A DNA stretch of 64,000 nt from Mycolicibacterium fallax (GTDB taxonomy: Bacteria; Actinomycetota; Actinomycetes; Mycobacteriales; Mycobacteriaceae). This document shows, piece after piece, positions 19,919 through 28,397 of the stretch. Made by a program: the position numbers and the translations under genes. The notes under the pieces were generated by a model. It made no database searches. It was not told the DNA's origin and saw only the letters and a program-made list of their open reading frames with translations. The stretch's first letter is position 1. Every line of letters begins with the position of its first letter. The stretch covers positions 3,782,001 through 3,846,000 of the forward strand of contig NZ_AP022603.1 of assembly GCF_010726955.1 (NCBI RefSeq), written 5' to 3'.

Positions 19919-21609
19919 AGCAGTTCCTCCGGGATGTCCAGGTGCCGACCGCGGAGCCACTCGGCGAGCCCCTTGGCCTGCGGGTCGAATCGGGCGTTGT
20001 AGGCCACGCCCCGGCCGAGGATGTCGTCGATGACGAAGTTGACCGCCCGCAGGTTCGGCAGCAACGCCCGGGTGACGCCGAGTTCGGCGGTCTCGGGCAG
20101 CAGTTCGCGCAGCCGCTCGACGGTCAGGGTGTGAGCCAGCCAGCGCCACTGGGCGTCGGTGCGCACCCACAGCCCGATGTTGGCCGACCCGCCCTTGTCG
20201 CCGCTGCGGCCACCGGCGATCTGGCCCAGCGGAACCCGGCGGGTGCGGCCGGTCGGCAGCGGCTCGGACAGTTCGGGCTCGGCGGCCGGGGCCAGCGGCT
20301 GGGTCTGGGTGGCCGGGGCGATATCGGTGCGGGTGCCGTCGGGGTGCACCGCGAGGTGCGGGACCTCGGCGGCGTCGACGTAGCCGGCGGTGTACACGCC
20401 GTACACCTGGCCCTCGCCGGGCGGGGCGGTCACGTGGAAGCCCGGGTAGCTGGCCAGCGCGAGTTCGATGCCCGCGCCGGTGAAGGCCCGGCCGACCTTG
20501 GCCGGATCGGCGTCGCGGACCGTGCAGTGCAGCAGCGCGCTGGCGGTCTCCTCGGTGTCGGCGTCGGGGTGGTCGGTGCGGGCCAGCGTCCAGTGCATCT
20601 CGGCGGGCCGCACGGCCAGCACGTTGTCCAGCTGGCGTTGCAGCAGTTCGGCCTTGGCCTCGATGTCCAGCCCGGTCAGCACGAACGTGACCGAATTGCG
20701 GAACCCGCCGATCTCGTTGAGCGACACCTTCAGCGTCGGGGGCGGCGGTTCCCCGACCGCGCCGGTGATCCGCACCCGGTCCGGGCCGTCGTCGGCCAGC
20801 GTGATGCTGTCGACGCGGGCGGTGACGTCGGGGTTGGCGTACCGGGCGCCGGTGATCTCGTAGAGCAGCTGCGCGGTGACGGTGCCGACGCTGACCTGCC
20901 CGCCGGTACCCGGGTGCTTGGTGATGACGGACGAACCGTCGGCGTGGATCTCGGCCAGTGGAAAGCCCGGATAGGTCAGGTCGGGGACCTCGGTGAAGAA
21001 GGCGTAGTTGCCGCCGGTGGCCTGGGTGCCGCACTCGATCACGTGCCCGGCCAGCACCGCCCCGGCCAGCCGGTCGTAGTCGGTGGTCGACCAGCCGAAG
21101 TGTGCCGCGGCGGGACCGACGATCACCGACGCGTCGGTGACCCGGCCGGTGACCACGACGTCGGCCCCGGCGTTCAGGCAGTCCACGATGCCCCAGGCGC
21201 CGAGGTAGGCGTTGGCGGTCAGCGGGGAGCCCAGGCCCAGTTCGCCGGCCCGGGCGAGCAGGTCGTCGCCCTCCACGTGCGCGACGCTGACGTCCAGCCC
21301 CAGTCGGTCGGCCAGCTCCCGGATTCCGGCGGCCAGCCCGGCCGGGTTGAGCCCGCCGGCGTTGGCGACGATCCGCACGTTGCGGTCCTGAGCCAGGCCC
21401 AGGCACTCCTCCAGCTGGCGCAGGAAGGTCTTGGCGTAGCCGCGCTCGGGGTTCTTCATCCGGTCCCGGCCCAGGATCAGCATGGTGAGCTCGGCCAGGT
21501 AGTCGCCGGTGAGGAAGTCCAGGTCACCGCCGGTGAGCATCTCTCGCATGGCCGAGATGCGGTCGCCATAGAAGCCCGAACAGTTCCCGATCCGCACCGC
21601 AGTCGTCAC
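19915..21609 (-). CDS. AtuA-like DUF1446 protein (acyclic terpene utilisation family)
   Basis: 564 residues from the GTG at 21609 (VTTAVRIGNCSGFYGDR), preferred over an ATG 19 codons upstream because the DUF1446 core begins with this strand. Conserved features include GDYLAELTMLILGR, NAGGLNPAGLA and GAWGIVDCLNAGADVVVTGRVTDAS, and in the C-terminal part GGRSGDKGGSANIGLWV. It heads the six-gene operon atuA-like/fadE13/accD2/accA2/fadE12/echA7, counterpart of Rv0976c-Rv0971c. AtuA of Pseudomonas is required for citronellol/geraniol use but its reaction is not established. Confidence 0.85.
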   Translation of the reverse strand: MTTAVRIGNCSGFYGDRISAMREMLTGGDLDFLTGDYLAELTMLILGRDRMKNPERGYAKTFLRQLEECLGLAQDRNVRIVANAGGLNPAGLAAGIRELADRLGLDVSVAHVEGDDLLARAGELGLGSPLTANAYLGAWGIVDCLNAGADVVVTGRVTDASVIVGPAAAHFGWSTTDYDRLAGAVLAGHVIECGTQATGGNYAFFTEVPDLTYPGFPLAEIHADGSSVITKHPGTGGQVSVGTVTAQLLYEITGARYANPDVTARVDSITLADDGPDRVRITGAVGEPPPPTLKVSLNEIGGFRNSVTFVLTGLDIEAKAELLQRQLDNVLAVRPAEMHWTLARTDHPDADTEETASALLHCTVRDADPAKVGRAFTGAGIELALASYPGFHVTAPPGEGQVYGVYTAGYVDAAEVPHLAVHPDGTRTDIAPATQTQPLAPAAEPELSEPLPTGRTRRVPLGQIAGGRSGDKGGSANIGLWVRTDAQWRWLAHTLTVERLRELLPETAELGVTRALLPNLRAVNFVIDDILGRGVAYNARFDPQAKGLAEWLRGRHLDIPEELL

Positions 21610-21655
21610 ACCCGCTCCCGCCGTAGACGTGGCCGTCGCCGCCAATCCGACGACC

Positions 21656-21677
21656 CTACCAACCAACCGACCGGTAG
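21656..21677. promoter_or_regulatory. Candidate operator ahead of the atu-like operon
   Basis: CTACC (21656-21660) and GGTAG (21673-21677) bracket a run of ACC repeats (AACCAACCGACC) 47 bp upstream of the operon's first codon. The size and symmetry would suit a TetR-family repressor such as AtuR, but no regulator gene is in the window. Low certainty. Confidence 0.3.
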
Positions 21678-21836
21678 ATTAGCGGATACCGCTGGTTCCC
21701 GGGCGAGTCCCGCGCGGGCGGGGTGGATCGCTGTTTTGGTACCCGCCGACCTGACCCGCTATCGTGATGTACAACTGTCGCCGTTGGCGTGCGTTCATCC
21801 CGCCCGACGGATCCTCGAACCAAGGAGATGCACGTC

Positions 21837-22010
21837 ATGGCTGTGCCCAAGCGCCGGATGTCCCGCGCCAACACCCGCTCCCGTCGCGCGCAGTGGAAGA
21901 CCGAGGCCCCCGGCCTGGTCACCGTGTCGGTCGCCGGCCGGCAGTACAAGGTGCCGCGCCGCCTGCAGAAGGCCGCCCGCCTGGGTCTCGTCGACCTGGA
22001 CAAGCGCTGA
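21837..22010 (+). CDS. rpmF: 50S ribosomal protein L32
   Basis: 57 residues, [21 protein letters not shown], the canonical L32 N-terminus; it has no zinc-binding cysteines (zinc-free form). The ATG at 21837 has AAGGAG 9 bp upstream; the in-frame start at 21789 would add residues foreign to L32. Stands alone between the atu-like operon and mprA, as in M. tuberculosis. Confidence 0.96.
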   Translation: MAVPKRRMSRANTRSRRAQWKTEAPGLVTVSVAGRQYKVPRRLQKAARLGLVDLDKR

Positions 22011-22043
22011 TCTCAATTTCGTGACCACCGGAGATCGGCGCGC

Positions 22044-22062
22044 CTCTTAGTGCGCTCTCAGG
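22044..22062 (+). promoter_or_regulatory. MprA box upstream of mprA
   Basis: Two 8-bp direct repeats, CTCTTAGT and CTCTCAGG, separated by GCG (8-3-8), 22 bp before the mprA start. This is the arrangement described for MprA binding sites and implies autoregulation. The same 8-3-8 pattern recurs before pepD. Confidence 0.65.
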
Positions 22063-22084
22063 TGGTGCGATAACACTGGTTGCC

Positions 22085-22771
22085 GTGCGAATTCTTGTCG
22101 TTGACGACGACCGTGCGGTGCGCGAGTCACTGCGCCGATCCCTGTCCTTCAACGGGTACTCGGTCACGCTGGCCGAAGACGGGGTGGAGGCCCTGGAGGC
22201 CATCGCCGCCGACCGGCCCGACGGTGTCGTCCTTGACGTGATGATGCCGCGGCTGGACGGCCTGGAGGTGTGTCGGCGGCTGCGCAGTACCGGTGACGAT
22301 CTGCCGATCCTGGTGCTGACCGCCCGCGACTCGGTGTCCGAGCGGGTCGCCGGACTGGACGCAGGCGCCGACGACTACCTGCCCAAGCCGTTCGCGCTGG
22401 AGGAGCTGCTGGCCCGGCTGCGCGCGCTGCTGCGCCGCACCATGGCCCCCGATCTCGGCGAGGCCGCCGCGATGACCTTCGTCGACCTGACCCTGGACCC
22501 GGTGACCCGGGAGGTCACCCGGGGCGAGCGGCAGATCAGCCTGACCCGCACCGAGTTCGCGCTGCTGGAGATGCTGATCGCCAACCCGCGCCGGGTGCTG
22601 ACCCGTAGCCGGATCCTGGAAGAGGTGTGGGGCTTTGACTTCCCGACCTCGGGTAACGCCCTGGAGGTGTACGTCGGCTACCTGCGGCGCAAGACCGAGG
22701 CGGAAGGCGAATCGCGGCTGATCCACACCGTCCGCGGGGTGGGCTACGTGCTGCGCGAAACGCCGCCGTGA
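22085..22771 (+). CDS. mprA: Response regulator MprA (OmpR family)
   Basis: 228 residues. Receiver domain with phosphoacceptor D51 ([10 protein letters not shown]) and the conserved lysine K101 ([12 protein letters not shown]); C-terminal winged-helix domain ([32 protein letters not shown]). MprA controls the envelope and SDS/alkaline stress regulon including pepD and sigma factors in M. tuberculosis. GTG start; last bases overlap the mprB start in GTGA. Confidence 0.96.
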   Translation: MRILVVDDDRAVRESLRRSLSFNGYSVTLAEDGVEALEAIAADRPDGVVLDVMMPRLDGLEVCRRLRSTGDDLPILVLTARDSVSERVAGLDAGADDYLPKPFALEELLARLRALLRRTMAPDLGEAAAMTFVDLTLDPVTREVTRGERQISLTRTEFALLEMLIANPRRVLTRSRILEEVWGFDFPTSGNALEVYVGYLRRKTEAEGESRLIHTVRGVGYVLRETPP

Positions 22772-24306
22772 CGCCCAGGGCCAAGTCGTCGCGCCGCCGG
22801 TACTACTACGGCCGGCCGTCGACGACCTCGTTGTCCCTGCGGGCGCGGGTGATGCTGCTGGCCATGTCGATGGTGGCGATGGCCGTGGTGCTGATCAGCT
22901 TCGCGGTGTACGCGGTGGTCTCCGCGGCACTCTACGACGACATTGACACCCAGTTGCAGAGCCGCGCCCAGCTGCTGATCGCCAGTGGTTCGCTGGCCGC
23001 CGACCCGGGCAAGGCCATCGAGGGCACCGCTTATTCCGACGTCAACGCCATGCTGATCAATCCGGGGCGGTCCATTTACACGGCCAACCAGGAGGGCCAG
23101 ACGCTGCCGATCGGGGAGCCGGAGAAGGCGGTGATCGGCGGCGAGCTGTTCATGTCCCGGCGGACCGCGGCCCATCAGCGGGTGCTCGCGGTGCACCTGA
23201 CCAACGGCAGCACGCTGCTGATCTCCAAGAGCCTGGCGCCCACCGAAGCCGTGATGAACCGGCTGCGCTGGGTGCTGCTGGCGGTCGGTGGGGTCGGCGT
23301 GGTGATCGCCGCGGTTGCCGGTGGCGCGGTGATCAGGACCGGCCTGCGGCCGGTCGCCCAGCTCACCGAGGCCGCCGAGCGGGTGGCCCGCACCGACGAT
23401 CTGCGCCCCATCCCGGTGTTCGGCAGCGACGAGCTGGCCCGGCTGACCGAGGCGTTCAACCTGATGTTGCGCGCGCTGACGGAGTCCCGCGAGCGGCAGG
23501 CCCGGCTGGTCACCGATGCCGGTCACGAACTGCGCACCCCTTTGACGTCGTTGCGCACCAACGTCGAGTTGCTGATGGCCGCCCAGCAACCGGGTGCGCC
23601 GCCGATCGCCGAGGCCGACATGGCCGGCCTGCGCGCCGACGTGCTCGGGCAGATCGAGGAGTTGTCCACCCTGGTCGGTGACCTGGTCGATCTCACCCGT
23701 GACGACGCCGGCGGGGTGGTCCAGGACACCGTGGAGATGACCGAGGTGATCGACCGCTGTTTGGAACGGGTGCGGCGGCGGCGCAACGACATCGAATTCG
23801 ACGTCTCGGTGATCCCGTGGCAGGTGTTCGGCGACCCGGCCGGGCTGTCCCGGGCGGTGCTGAACCTGATGGACAACGCGGCCAAGTGGAGCCCCTCGGG
23901 AGGCCGGGTGTCGGTGCGGCTGCACCGCTTCGACGCCGGCCACGCCGAGCTGATCGTGGCCGATCGCGGGCCGGGCATTCCGGAGGCCGAACGCCGACTG
24001 GTGTTCGAGCGCTTCTACCGGTCCGACGCCGCGCGGGCGATGCCCGGTTCGGGGCTGGGGTTGGCGATCGTCAAACAGGTGGTGCTCAAGCACGGCGGAG
24101 CGCTGCGCGTCGAGGCCACCGATCCCGGTGGCGATCCCCCCGGAACGACTTTCTACGTGCTGCTTCCCGGTCAGCCGGGGCCGCCGATGGCGACCATCAC
24201 CGAACCGGAGGTGGCCGATGACGGCAAGCGCGGGATTTCCCTGGGGAAGTCATCGGGCCCGCAGAGCGTTGTCTCAGAGGGCTCTCAGTCGTCCCGGGCA
24301 GATTGA
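22768..24306 (+). CDS. mprB: Sensor histidine kinase MprB
   Basis: 512 residues. N-terminal transmembrane helix (about 27-52), an extracytoplasmic domain of about 110 residues, a second helix (about 165-190), HAMP segment, DHp domain with H253 in [13 protein letters not shown], and the ATPase domain with the N box [20 protein letters not shown] and [13 protein letters not shown]. It senses envelope stress and phosphorylates MprA. The pepD-proximal MprA box lies inside the last codons of this gene. Confidence 0.95.
   Translation: MTPRAKSSRRRYYYGRPSTTSLSLRARVMLLAMSMVAMAVVLISFAVYAVVSAALYDDIDTQLQSRAQLLIASGSLAADPGKAIEGTAYSDVNAMLINPGRSIYTANQEGQTLPIGEPEKAVIGGELFMSRRTAAHQRVLAVHLTNGSTLLISKSLAPTEAVMNRLRWVLLAVGGVGVVIAAVAGGAVIRTGLRPVAQLTEAAERVARTDDLRPIPVFGSDELARLTEAFNLMLRALTESRERQARLVTDAGHELRTPLTSLRTNVELLMAAQQPGAPPIAEADMAGLRADVLGQIEELSTLVGDLVDLTRDDAGGVVQDTVEMTEVIDRCLERVRRRRNDIEFDVSVIPWQVFGDPAGLSRAVLNLMDNAAKWSPSGGRVSVRLHRFDAGHAELIVADRGPGIPEAERRLVFERFYRSDAARAMPGSGLGLAIVKQVVLKHGGALRVEATDPGGDPPGTTFYVLLPGQPGPPMATITEPEVADDGKRGISLGKSSGPQSVVSEGSQSSRAD
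24271..24289 (+). promoter_or_regulatory. MprA box upstream of pepD, inside mprB
   Basis: GTCTCAGA and CTCTCAGT separated by GGG: the 8-3-8 direct repeat pattern of MprA sites, 114 bp before the pepD start and still within the mprB reading frame. Placement matches the known MprA control of pepD. Confidence 0.7.
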
Positions 24307-24402
24307 TGGCAACGCGGTTCGCAGCGACGCGAACCCGACACCTGATCAGACGGCCGGATCCAGTCCGGCCGTTTCCGACGTAAAGGATCGGTAGCACCAG
24401 TC

Positions 24403-25794
24403 ATGACCAGCGACCCTCGGTATCCGACGCAGCAGTACAACGTGGGTTCGGCGCCGGCACCCGGTCACACCGGCGGCTACCGCGCCGTCGACCCGGGCGT
24501 CACCGGCGGCTACCCGCGCCCGGGATACCCGGGCGGCTACCCGCAGACCGGTGCCCAGCCACAGCCCGGCTATGACTGGCGGTACCCCGCCGCCCCGGCC
24601 GCCCCCGGCACCCGCGGTGGTAACGACCCGTACCGCCGGCTGCCCCCGCCGCCGCCGAGCGCGTCGCCCGCCCCGCCGCGGCGAGCCGGTGCCGGCAGGG
24701 GGGCGCTGTTCGCGGGTGCGCTGGCACTGTCGGTGGTTTCCGCCGGCATCGGCGGCGGAGTCGCGGTGCTGGCTGCCCCGGATCAACCGGCGCAGATCGG
24801 CGCCACCGCGGCACCGGCGACCGACGGGGTGGCGCCGGGCCGGCCTGCGGCGAATCTGCCGATCGGCTCGCGGGAACAGGTGGCGGCCAAGGTGGTGCCG
24901 AGCGTGGTCAAGCTGGAGACCGACCTGGGCCGGGCCAAGGAGGAAGGCTCGGGCATCATCCTGACCTCCGACGGTCTGATCATGACCAACAACCATGTGG
25001 TGGCCGGCGCCAAGGGCGGACCCGGCGGTGCCACCACCTCGGTGACCTTCGCCGACGGCCGGACCACCACGTTCACCGTGGTGGGCACCGACCCGGCCAG
25101 CGACATCGCGGTGGTGCGCGCCGCGGACGTCTCGGACCTGACCCCGATCGCCATCGGGCGGTCCGCCGACCTGCGGGTCGGCCAGGACGTGGTGGCCATC
25201 GGCTCACCGCTGGGCCTGGAGGGCACCGTGACCACCGGGATCGTCAGCGCGCTGAACCGGCCGGTTTCGACCGCCGGCGATGCGGGTAACCAGAACACCG
25301 TGCTCGACGCCATCCAGACCGACGCCGCGATCAACCCGGGCAACTCCGGCGGCGCGCTGGTGAACATGGCCGGCGAGTTGGTCGGGGTGAACTCGGCGAT
25401 CGCCACCCTGGGGGCGGGGTCCCAGCAGGGCGGTCCGGGTGGATCGATCGGCCTGGGCTTCGCGATTCCGGTGGACCAGGCCAAGCGCATCGCCGACGAG
25501 CTGATCGAGACCGGCAGCGCCTCGCACGCCTCACTCGGTGTGCAGGTCAGCAATGACCGCGCCGTCAGCGGCGCCAAGGTCGTCGAGGTGGTGCCCGGCG
25601 GCGCCGCCGCCGGCGCCGGCATGCCGGCCGGTGTGGTGATCACCAAGGTGGACGATCGCACCATCACCACCTCCGACGCGCTGGTGGCCGCGGTGCGGTC
25701 CCGGGCGCCCGGGGAGCAGATCACCCTGACGTTCCAGGATCCCGACGGCAAGTCCCAGACCATGAAGGTCACCCTGCAGAAGGCGGCGAAGTGA
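24403..25794 (+). CDS. pepD: HtrA-like serine protease PepD
   Basis: 463 residues. A cytoplasmic Y/G/P-rich N-terminus (YPRPGYPGGYPQTG) is followed by one transmembrane helix (about 103-125), a trypsin-like protease domain with the triad H198 (TNNHVV), D234 (PASDIAVV) and S315 (GNSGGAL), and a C-terminal PDZ domain (about 375-460). In M. tuberculosis PepD processes envelope proteins and dampens MprAB signalling. Transcribed behind mprAB with its own MprA box. Confidence 0.95.
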   Translation: MTSDPRYPTQQYNVGSAPAPGHTGGYRAVDPGVTGGYPRPGYPGGYPQTGAQPQPGYDWRYPAAPAAPGTRGGNDPYRRLPPPPPSASPAPPRRAGAGRGALFAGALALSVVSAGIGGGVAVLAAPDQPAQIGATAAPATDGVAPGRPAANLPIGSREQVAAKVVPSVVKLETDLGRAKEEGSGIILTSDGLIMTNNHVVAGAKGGPGGATTSVTFADGRTTTFTVVGTDPASDIAVVRAADVSDLTPIAIGRSADLRVGQDVVAIGSPLGLEGTVTTGIVSALNRPVSTAGDAGNQNTVLDAIQTDAAINPGNSGGALVNMAGELVGVNSAIATLGAGSQQGGPGGSIGLGFAIPVDQAKRIADELIETGSASHASLGVQVSNDRAVSGAKVVEVVPGGAAAGAGMPAGVVITKVDDRTITTSDALVAAVRSRAPGEQITLTFQDPDGKSQTMKVTLQKAAK

Positions 25795-26345
25795 TGAACC
25801 GAGACGGAAATGGCGCGACGCTGTCGGTCGACGGCTATACGGTGACAGCCATGGAACAACCCACCAGCCTGGTCGGCCGGGCCCTGGTCATCGTCGTTGA
25901 CGACCGCACCGCCCACGGCGAAGAGGATCACAGCGGTCCGCTGGTCGCCGAGCTGTTGGCCGAGGCCGGATTCGTGGTGGACGGCGTGGTCGTCGTCGCG
26001 GCCGACGAGGTGGAGATCCGCAACGCGCTGAACACCGCCGTGATCGGCGGCGTCGACCTGGTCGTCTCGGTCGGCGGCACCGGGGTGACCCCCCGCGATG
26101 TCACGCCGGAGGCCACCGTCGACATCCTGGACCGGGAGCTGCTCGGCATCGCCGAGGCGCTGCGGGCATCGGCGCTGTCGGCCGGGGTGACCGACGCCGG
26201 GCTGTCCCGCGGGCTGGCCGGGATCTCGGGCTCCACCCTGGTGGTGAACCTGGCGGGCTCCCGCCCGGCCGTGCGCGACGGGATGGCGACGCTGAATCCG
26301 CTCGCCGCAGCGGTGATCGGACAGCTGTCCAGCCTGGACATGTGA
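25791..26345 (+). CDS. moaB2: Molybdopterin-adenylyltransferase-like protein MoaB2
   Basis: 184 residues from GTG 25791 (ATG follows at 25794). AGAAGG seven bases upstream and overlap with the pepD stop favour this coupled start; ATG 25851, preceded by GGTGA, would give 164 residues and starts just before the conserved LVGRALVIVVDDRTAHGEEDHSGP. The MoCF/MogA fold motif is VVSVGGTGVTPRDVTPEA. It is the counterpart of Rv0984, placed after pepD in the same operon; whether it acts in molybdenum cofactor synthesis or in the stress pathway is unclear. Confidence 0.88.
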   Translation: MMNRDGNGATLSVDGYTVTAMEQPTSLVGRALVIVVDDRTAHGEEDHSGPLVAELLAEAGFVVDGVVVVAADEVEIRNALNTAVIGGVDLVVSVGGTGVTPRDVTPEATVDILDRELLGIAEALRASALSAGVTDAGLSRGLAGISGSTLVVNLAGSRPAVRDGMATLNPLAAAVIGQLSSLDM

Positions 26346-26359
26346 ACGCGCGGTAAACT

Positions 26360-26387
26360 GCAAATGGCGGCCGGGTGCGGCATTTGC
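26360..26387 (+). terminator. Candidate terminator of the mprAB-pepD-moaB2 operon
   Basis: GCAAATG (26360-26366) pairs perfectly with CATTTGC (26381-26387) around a G-rich loop, 15 bp after the moaB2 stop. No T-run follows, as is common for mycobacterial terminators. Confidence 0.45.
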
Positions 26388-27032
26388 GCCGGTCCACGCG
26401 CTTTCCGGGGCGACAATCGGCCCGATCCGACGGCCGCGACGGGGTTCGGCGGAGCCAGGTGGGTGTGATGTTCGTCATAGCGGGGGGTGGATCGTGGCCG
26501 ACGTCGCAGAGCCCGGGCGTTTTCTAGTTAACAAGATATTCGGCTCAAGCGTTCCGCAGAAGTCATCCGATGAGTGTGATCCGGACGGCGCAGCCGACGA
26601 AAGTGACCGGGATCGCTGGATGCGGGAAAACCGCCCGCCGCACCATTACTGAGCGGTACGGTGCCGAACCCCCGGTTGTGCTGGCATTTTCGTCCGTCCG
26701 CCCAGGGCCGGGTGAACTTCGGCGCAGGTGTGTTCCGACCGGTGTGCGCGGTGGATGTCGGTGTGCCGCGGAGTTCCGGAGAATCGTCAGCAAACTCAAT
26801 GATTCCTCGAGGCCCGGGTTCGCCGGCCGGGGTACGCGTTGCTGGCCAGTAGGAGCGCCGTTATGTTCCAGATGTCTCCGACGATGAAGACAACGTAAGA
26901 GCAACCTGAGGGATTTTCGTTCCGGTGCGCTTACTGCGAGGGCGGTGCCAATATGTGGTGCCAACCACGCGCGACGAGCAACTTCGGTGAACCACCTGGA
27001 TCGCCGCCGACGGACGGGCTGAGGGAACGTAG
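26388..27032. other. Long non-coding leader region upstream of the porin genes
   Basis: About 645 bp without a credible gene. It is less GC-rich than its surroundings and contains an AT-rich patch near 26521-26545 (CTAGTTAACAAGATATTC) that could hold a promoter, and a second AT-rich stretch near 26870-26935. M. smegmatis mspA is known to be expressed from a distant promoter with a long untranslated leader, so the same layout is plausible here. No exact promoter is assigned. Confidence 0.5.
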
Positions 27033-27689
27033 ATGAGAGCATTCTCGCGGGTGCTGCTGGCGATGGTCATCGCTGTTGGTGCGCTGTTTGTCGGGACGGG
27101 GACGTCCTCGGCGGGATTGGACAACTCCAACACGCTGGTCGACGGGACCGGCCGGACCCTGGTGATCGAGCAGTGGGACACCTTCCTCAACGGGGTGTTT
27201 CCGCTGGACCGCAACCGGCTGACCCGGGAGTGGTTCCATTCCGGCCGGGCGGTCTATGACGTGACCGGTGACGGCGCCGAGGACTTCGAGGGCGTGCTGG
27301 AGCTCGGCTATCAGGTCGGCTTCCCGTGGTCGCTGGGTGTGGGCATCAACTTCTCCTACACCACCCCGAACGTGGCGTTCGACGGCTATACCCCCGGAAC
27401 GTTCATCTCGACGGAAGGTGGTGCTGACATCATCGGTGGCGGTTTCACCACCCCGCCGCTGTTCCCCGGTGTGTCGATCTCCGCGGACCTGGGCAACGGC
27501 CCGGGCATCCAGGAGGTCGCGACCTTCTCCGTGGACATCAAGGGCGCGCACGGCGCGGTGGCGGTGTCCAATGCGCACGGCACGGTGACCGGCGCGGCCG
27601 GCGGTGTGCTGCTGCGGCCGTTCGCCCGGCTGATCTCCAACAACGGTGACTCGGTCACCACCTACGGCGAACCCTGGAACATGAACTGA
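27033..27689 (+). CDS. mspA: MspA-family porin, first copy
   Basis: 218 residues: 27-residue signal peptide ending GTSSA, then a 191-residue mature protein beginning GLDNSNT. It matches MspA closely (QWDTFLNGVFPLDRNRLTRE; GFPWSLGVGINFSYTTPN; LFPGVSISADLGNGPGIQEV; C-terminus YGEPWNMN). MspA forms octameric outer-membrane channels for small hydrophilic nutrients. The constriction loop differs: in place of the IDDGD aspartates of MspA there is FDGYTPGTFISTEGGADIIG, and the loop is 7 residues longer (mature 191 versus 184). The second copy starts 51 bp downstream. Confidence 0.95.
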   Translation: MRAFSRVLLAMVIAVGALFVGTGTSSAGLDNSNTLVDGTGRTLVIEQWDTFLNGVFPLDRNRLTREWFHSGRAVYDVTGDGAEDFEGVLELGYQVGFPWSLGVGINFSYTTPNVAFDGYTPGTFISTEGGADIIGGGFTTPPLFPGVSISADLGNGPGIQEVATFSVDIKGAHGAVAVSNAHGTVTGAAGGVLLRPFARLISNNGDSVTTYGEPWNMN

Positions 27690-27740
27690 CGCCGGCCCTG
27701 CCCACCCGGATCGACTGATTGCACCGTAGAAAGACACAGG

Positions 27741-28397
27741 ATGAAAGCCTTGTTGAGGACAGTGGTGGCGATGGTGGTCGCTGTTGGTGCGCTGTTTGTC
27801 GGGACGGGGACGTCCTCGGCGGGGATGGACAACTCCAACACGCTGGTCGACGGGACCGGCCGGACCCTGGTGATCGAGCAGTGGGACACCTTCCTCAACG
27901 GGGTGTTTCCGCTGGACCGCAACCGGCTGACCCGGGAGTGGTTCCATTCCGGCCGGGCGGTCTATGACGTGACCGGTGACGGCGCCGAGGACTTCGAGGG
28001 CGTGCTGGAGCTCGGCTATCAGGTCGGCTTCCCGTGGTCGCTGGGTGTGGGCATCAACTTCTCCTACACCACCCCGAACGTGGCGTTCGACGGCTATACC
28101 CCCGGAACGTTCATCTCGACGGAAGGTGGTGCTGACATCATCGGTGAGGGTTTCACCACCCCGCCGCTGTTCCCCGGTGTGTCGATCTCCGCGGACCTGG
28201 GCAACGGCCCGGGTATCCAGGAGGTCGCGACCTTCTCGGTGGACATCAAGGGCGCGCACGGCGCGGTGGCGGTATCCAATGCGCACGGCACGGTGACCGG
28301 CGCGGCCGGTGGCGTGCTGCTGCGGCCGTTCGCCCGGCTGATCGCCAACACCGGTGACTCGGTGACCACCTACGGCGAACCCTGGAACATGAACTGA
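27741..28397 (+). CDS. MspA-family porin, second tandem copy
   Basis: 218 residues, almost the same as the preceding porin: 27071-27689 and 27779-28397 are direct repeats about 98% identical by eye. In the mature protein I count about four changes (GMDN for GLDN, GEGF for GGGF in the constriction loop, IANTG for ISNNG); the signal peptide is more different (MKALLRTVVAMVVAV). The added Glu in the loop could alter pore charge. Its last 28 bp overlap the 3' end of the convergent SulP-carbonic anhydrase gene. Confidence 0.95.
   Translation: MKALLRTVVAMVVAVGALFVGTGTSSAGMDNSNTLVDGTGRTLVIEQWDTFLNGVFPLDRNRLTREWFHSGRAVYDVTGDGAEDFEGVLELGYQVGFPWSLGVGINFSYTTPNVAFDGYTPGTFISTEGGADIIGEGFTTPPLFPGVSISADLGNGPGIQEVATFSVDIKGAHGAVAVSNAHGTVTGAAGGVLLRPFARLIANTGDSVTTYGEPWNMN

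Noticed and set aside
25794..25851. moaB2 start at ATG 25851
   Set aside because: Not excluded, but the ribosome site and overlap with pepD favour the upstream start, and the length then agrees with the M. tuberculosis protein.
26570..26887. Possible small gene in the porin leader
   Set aside because: Arg/Cys-rich translation without ribosome site or domain; the region fits a long untranslated leader better.
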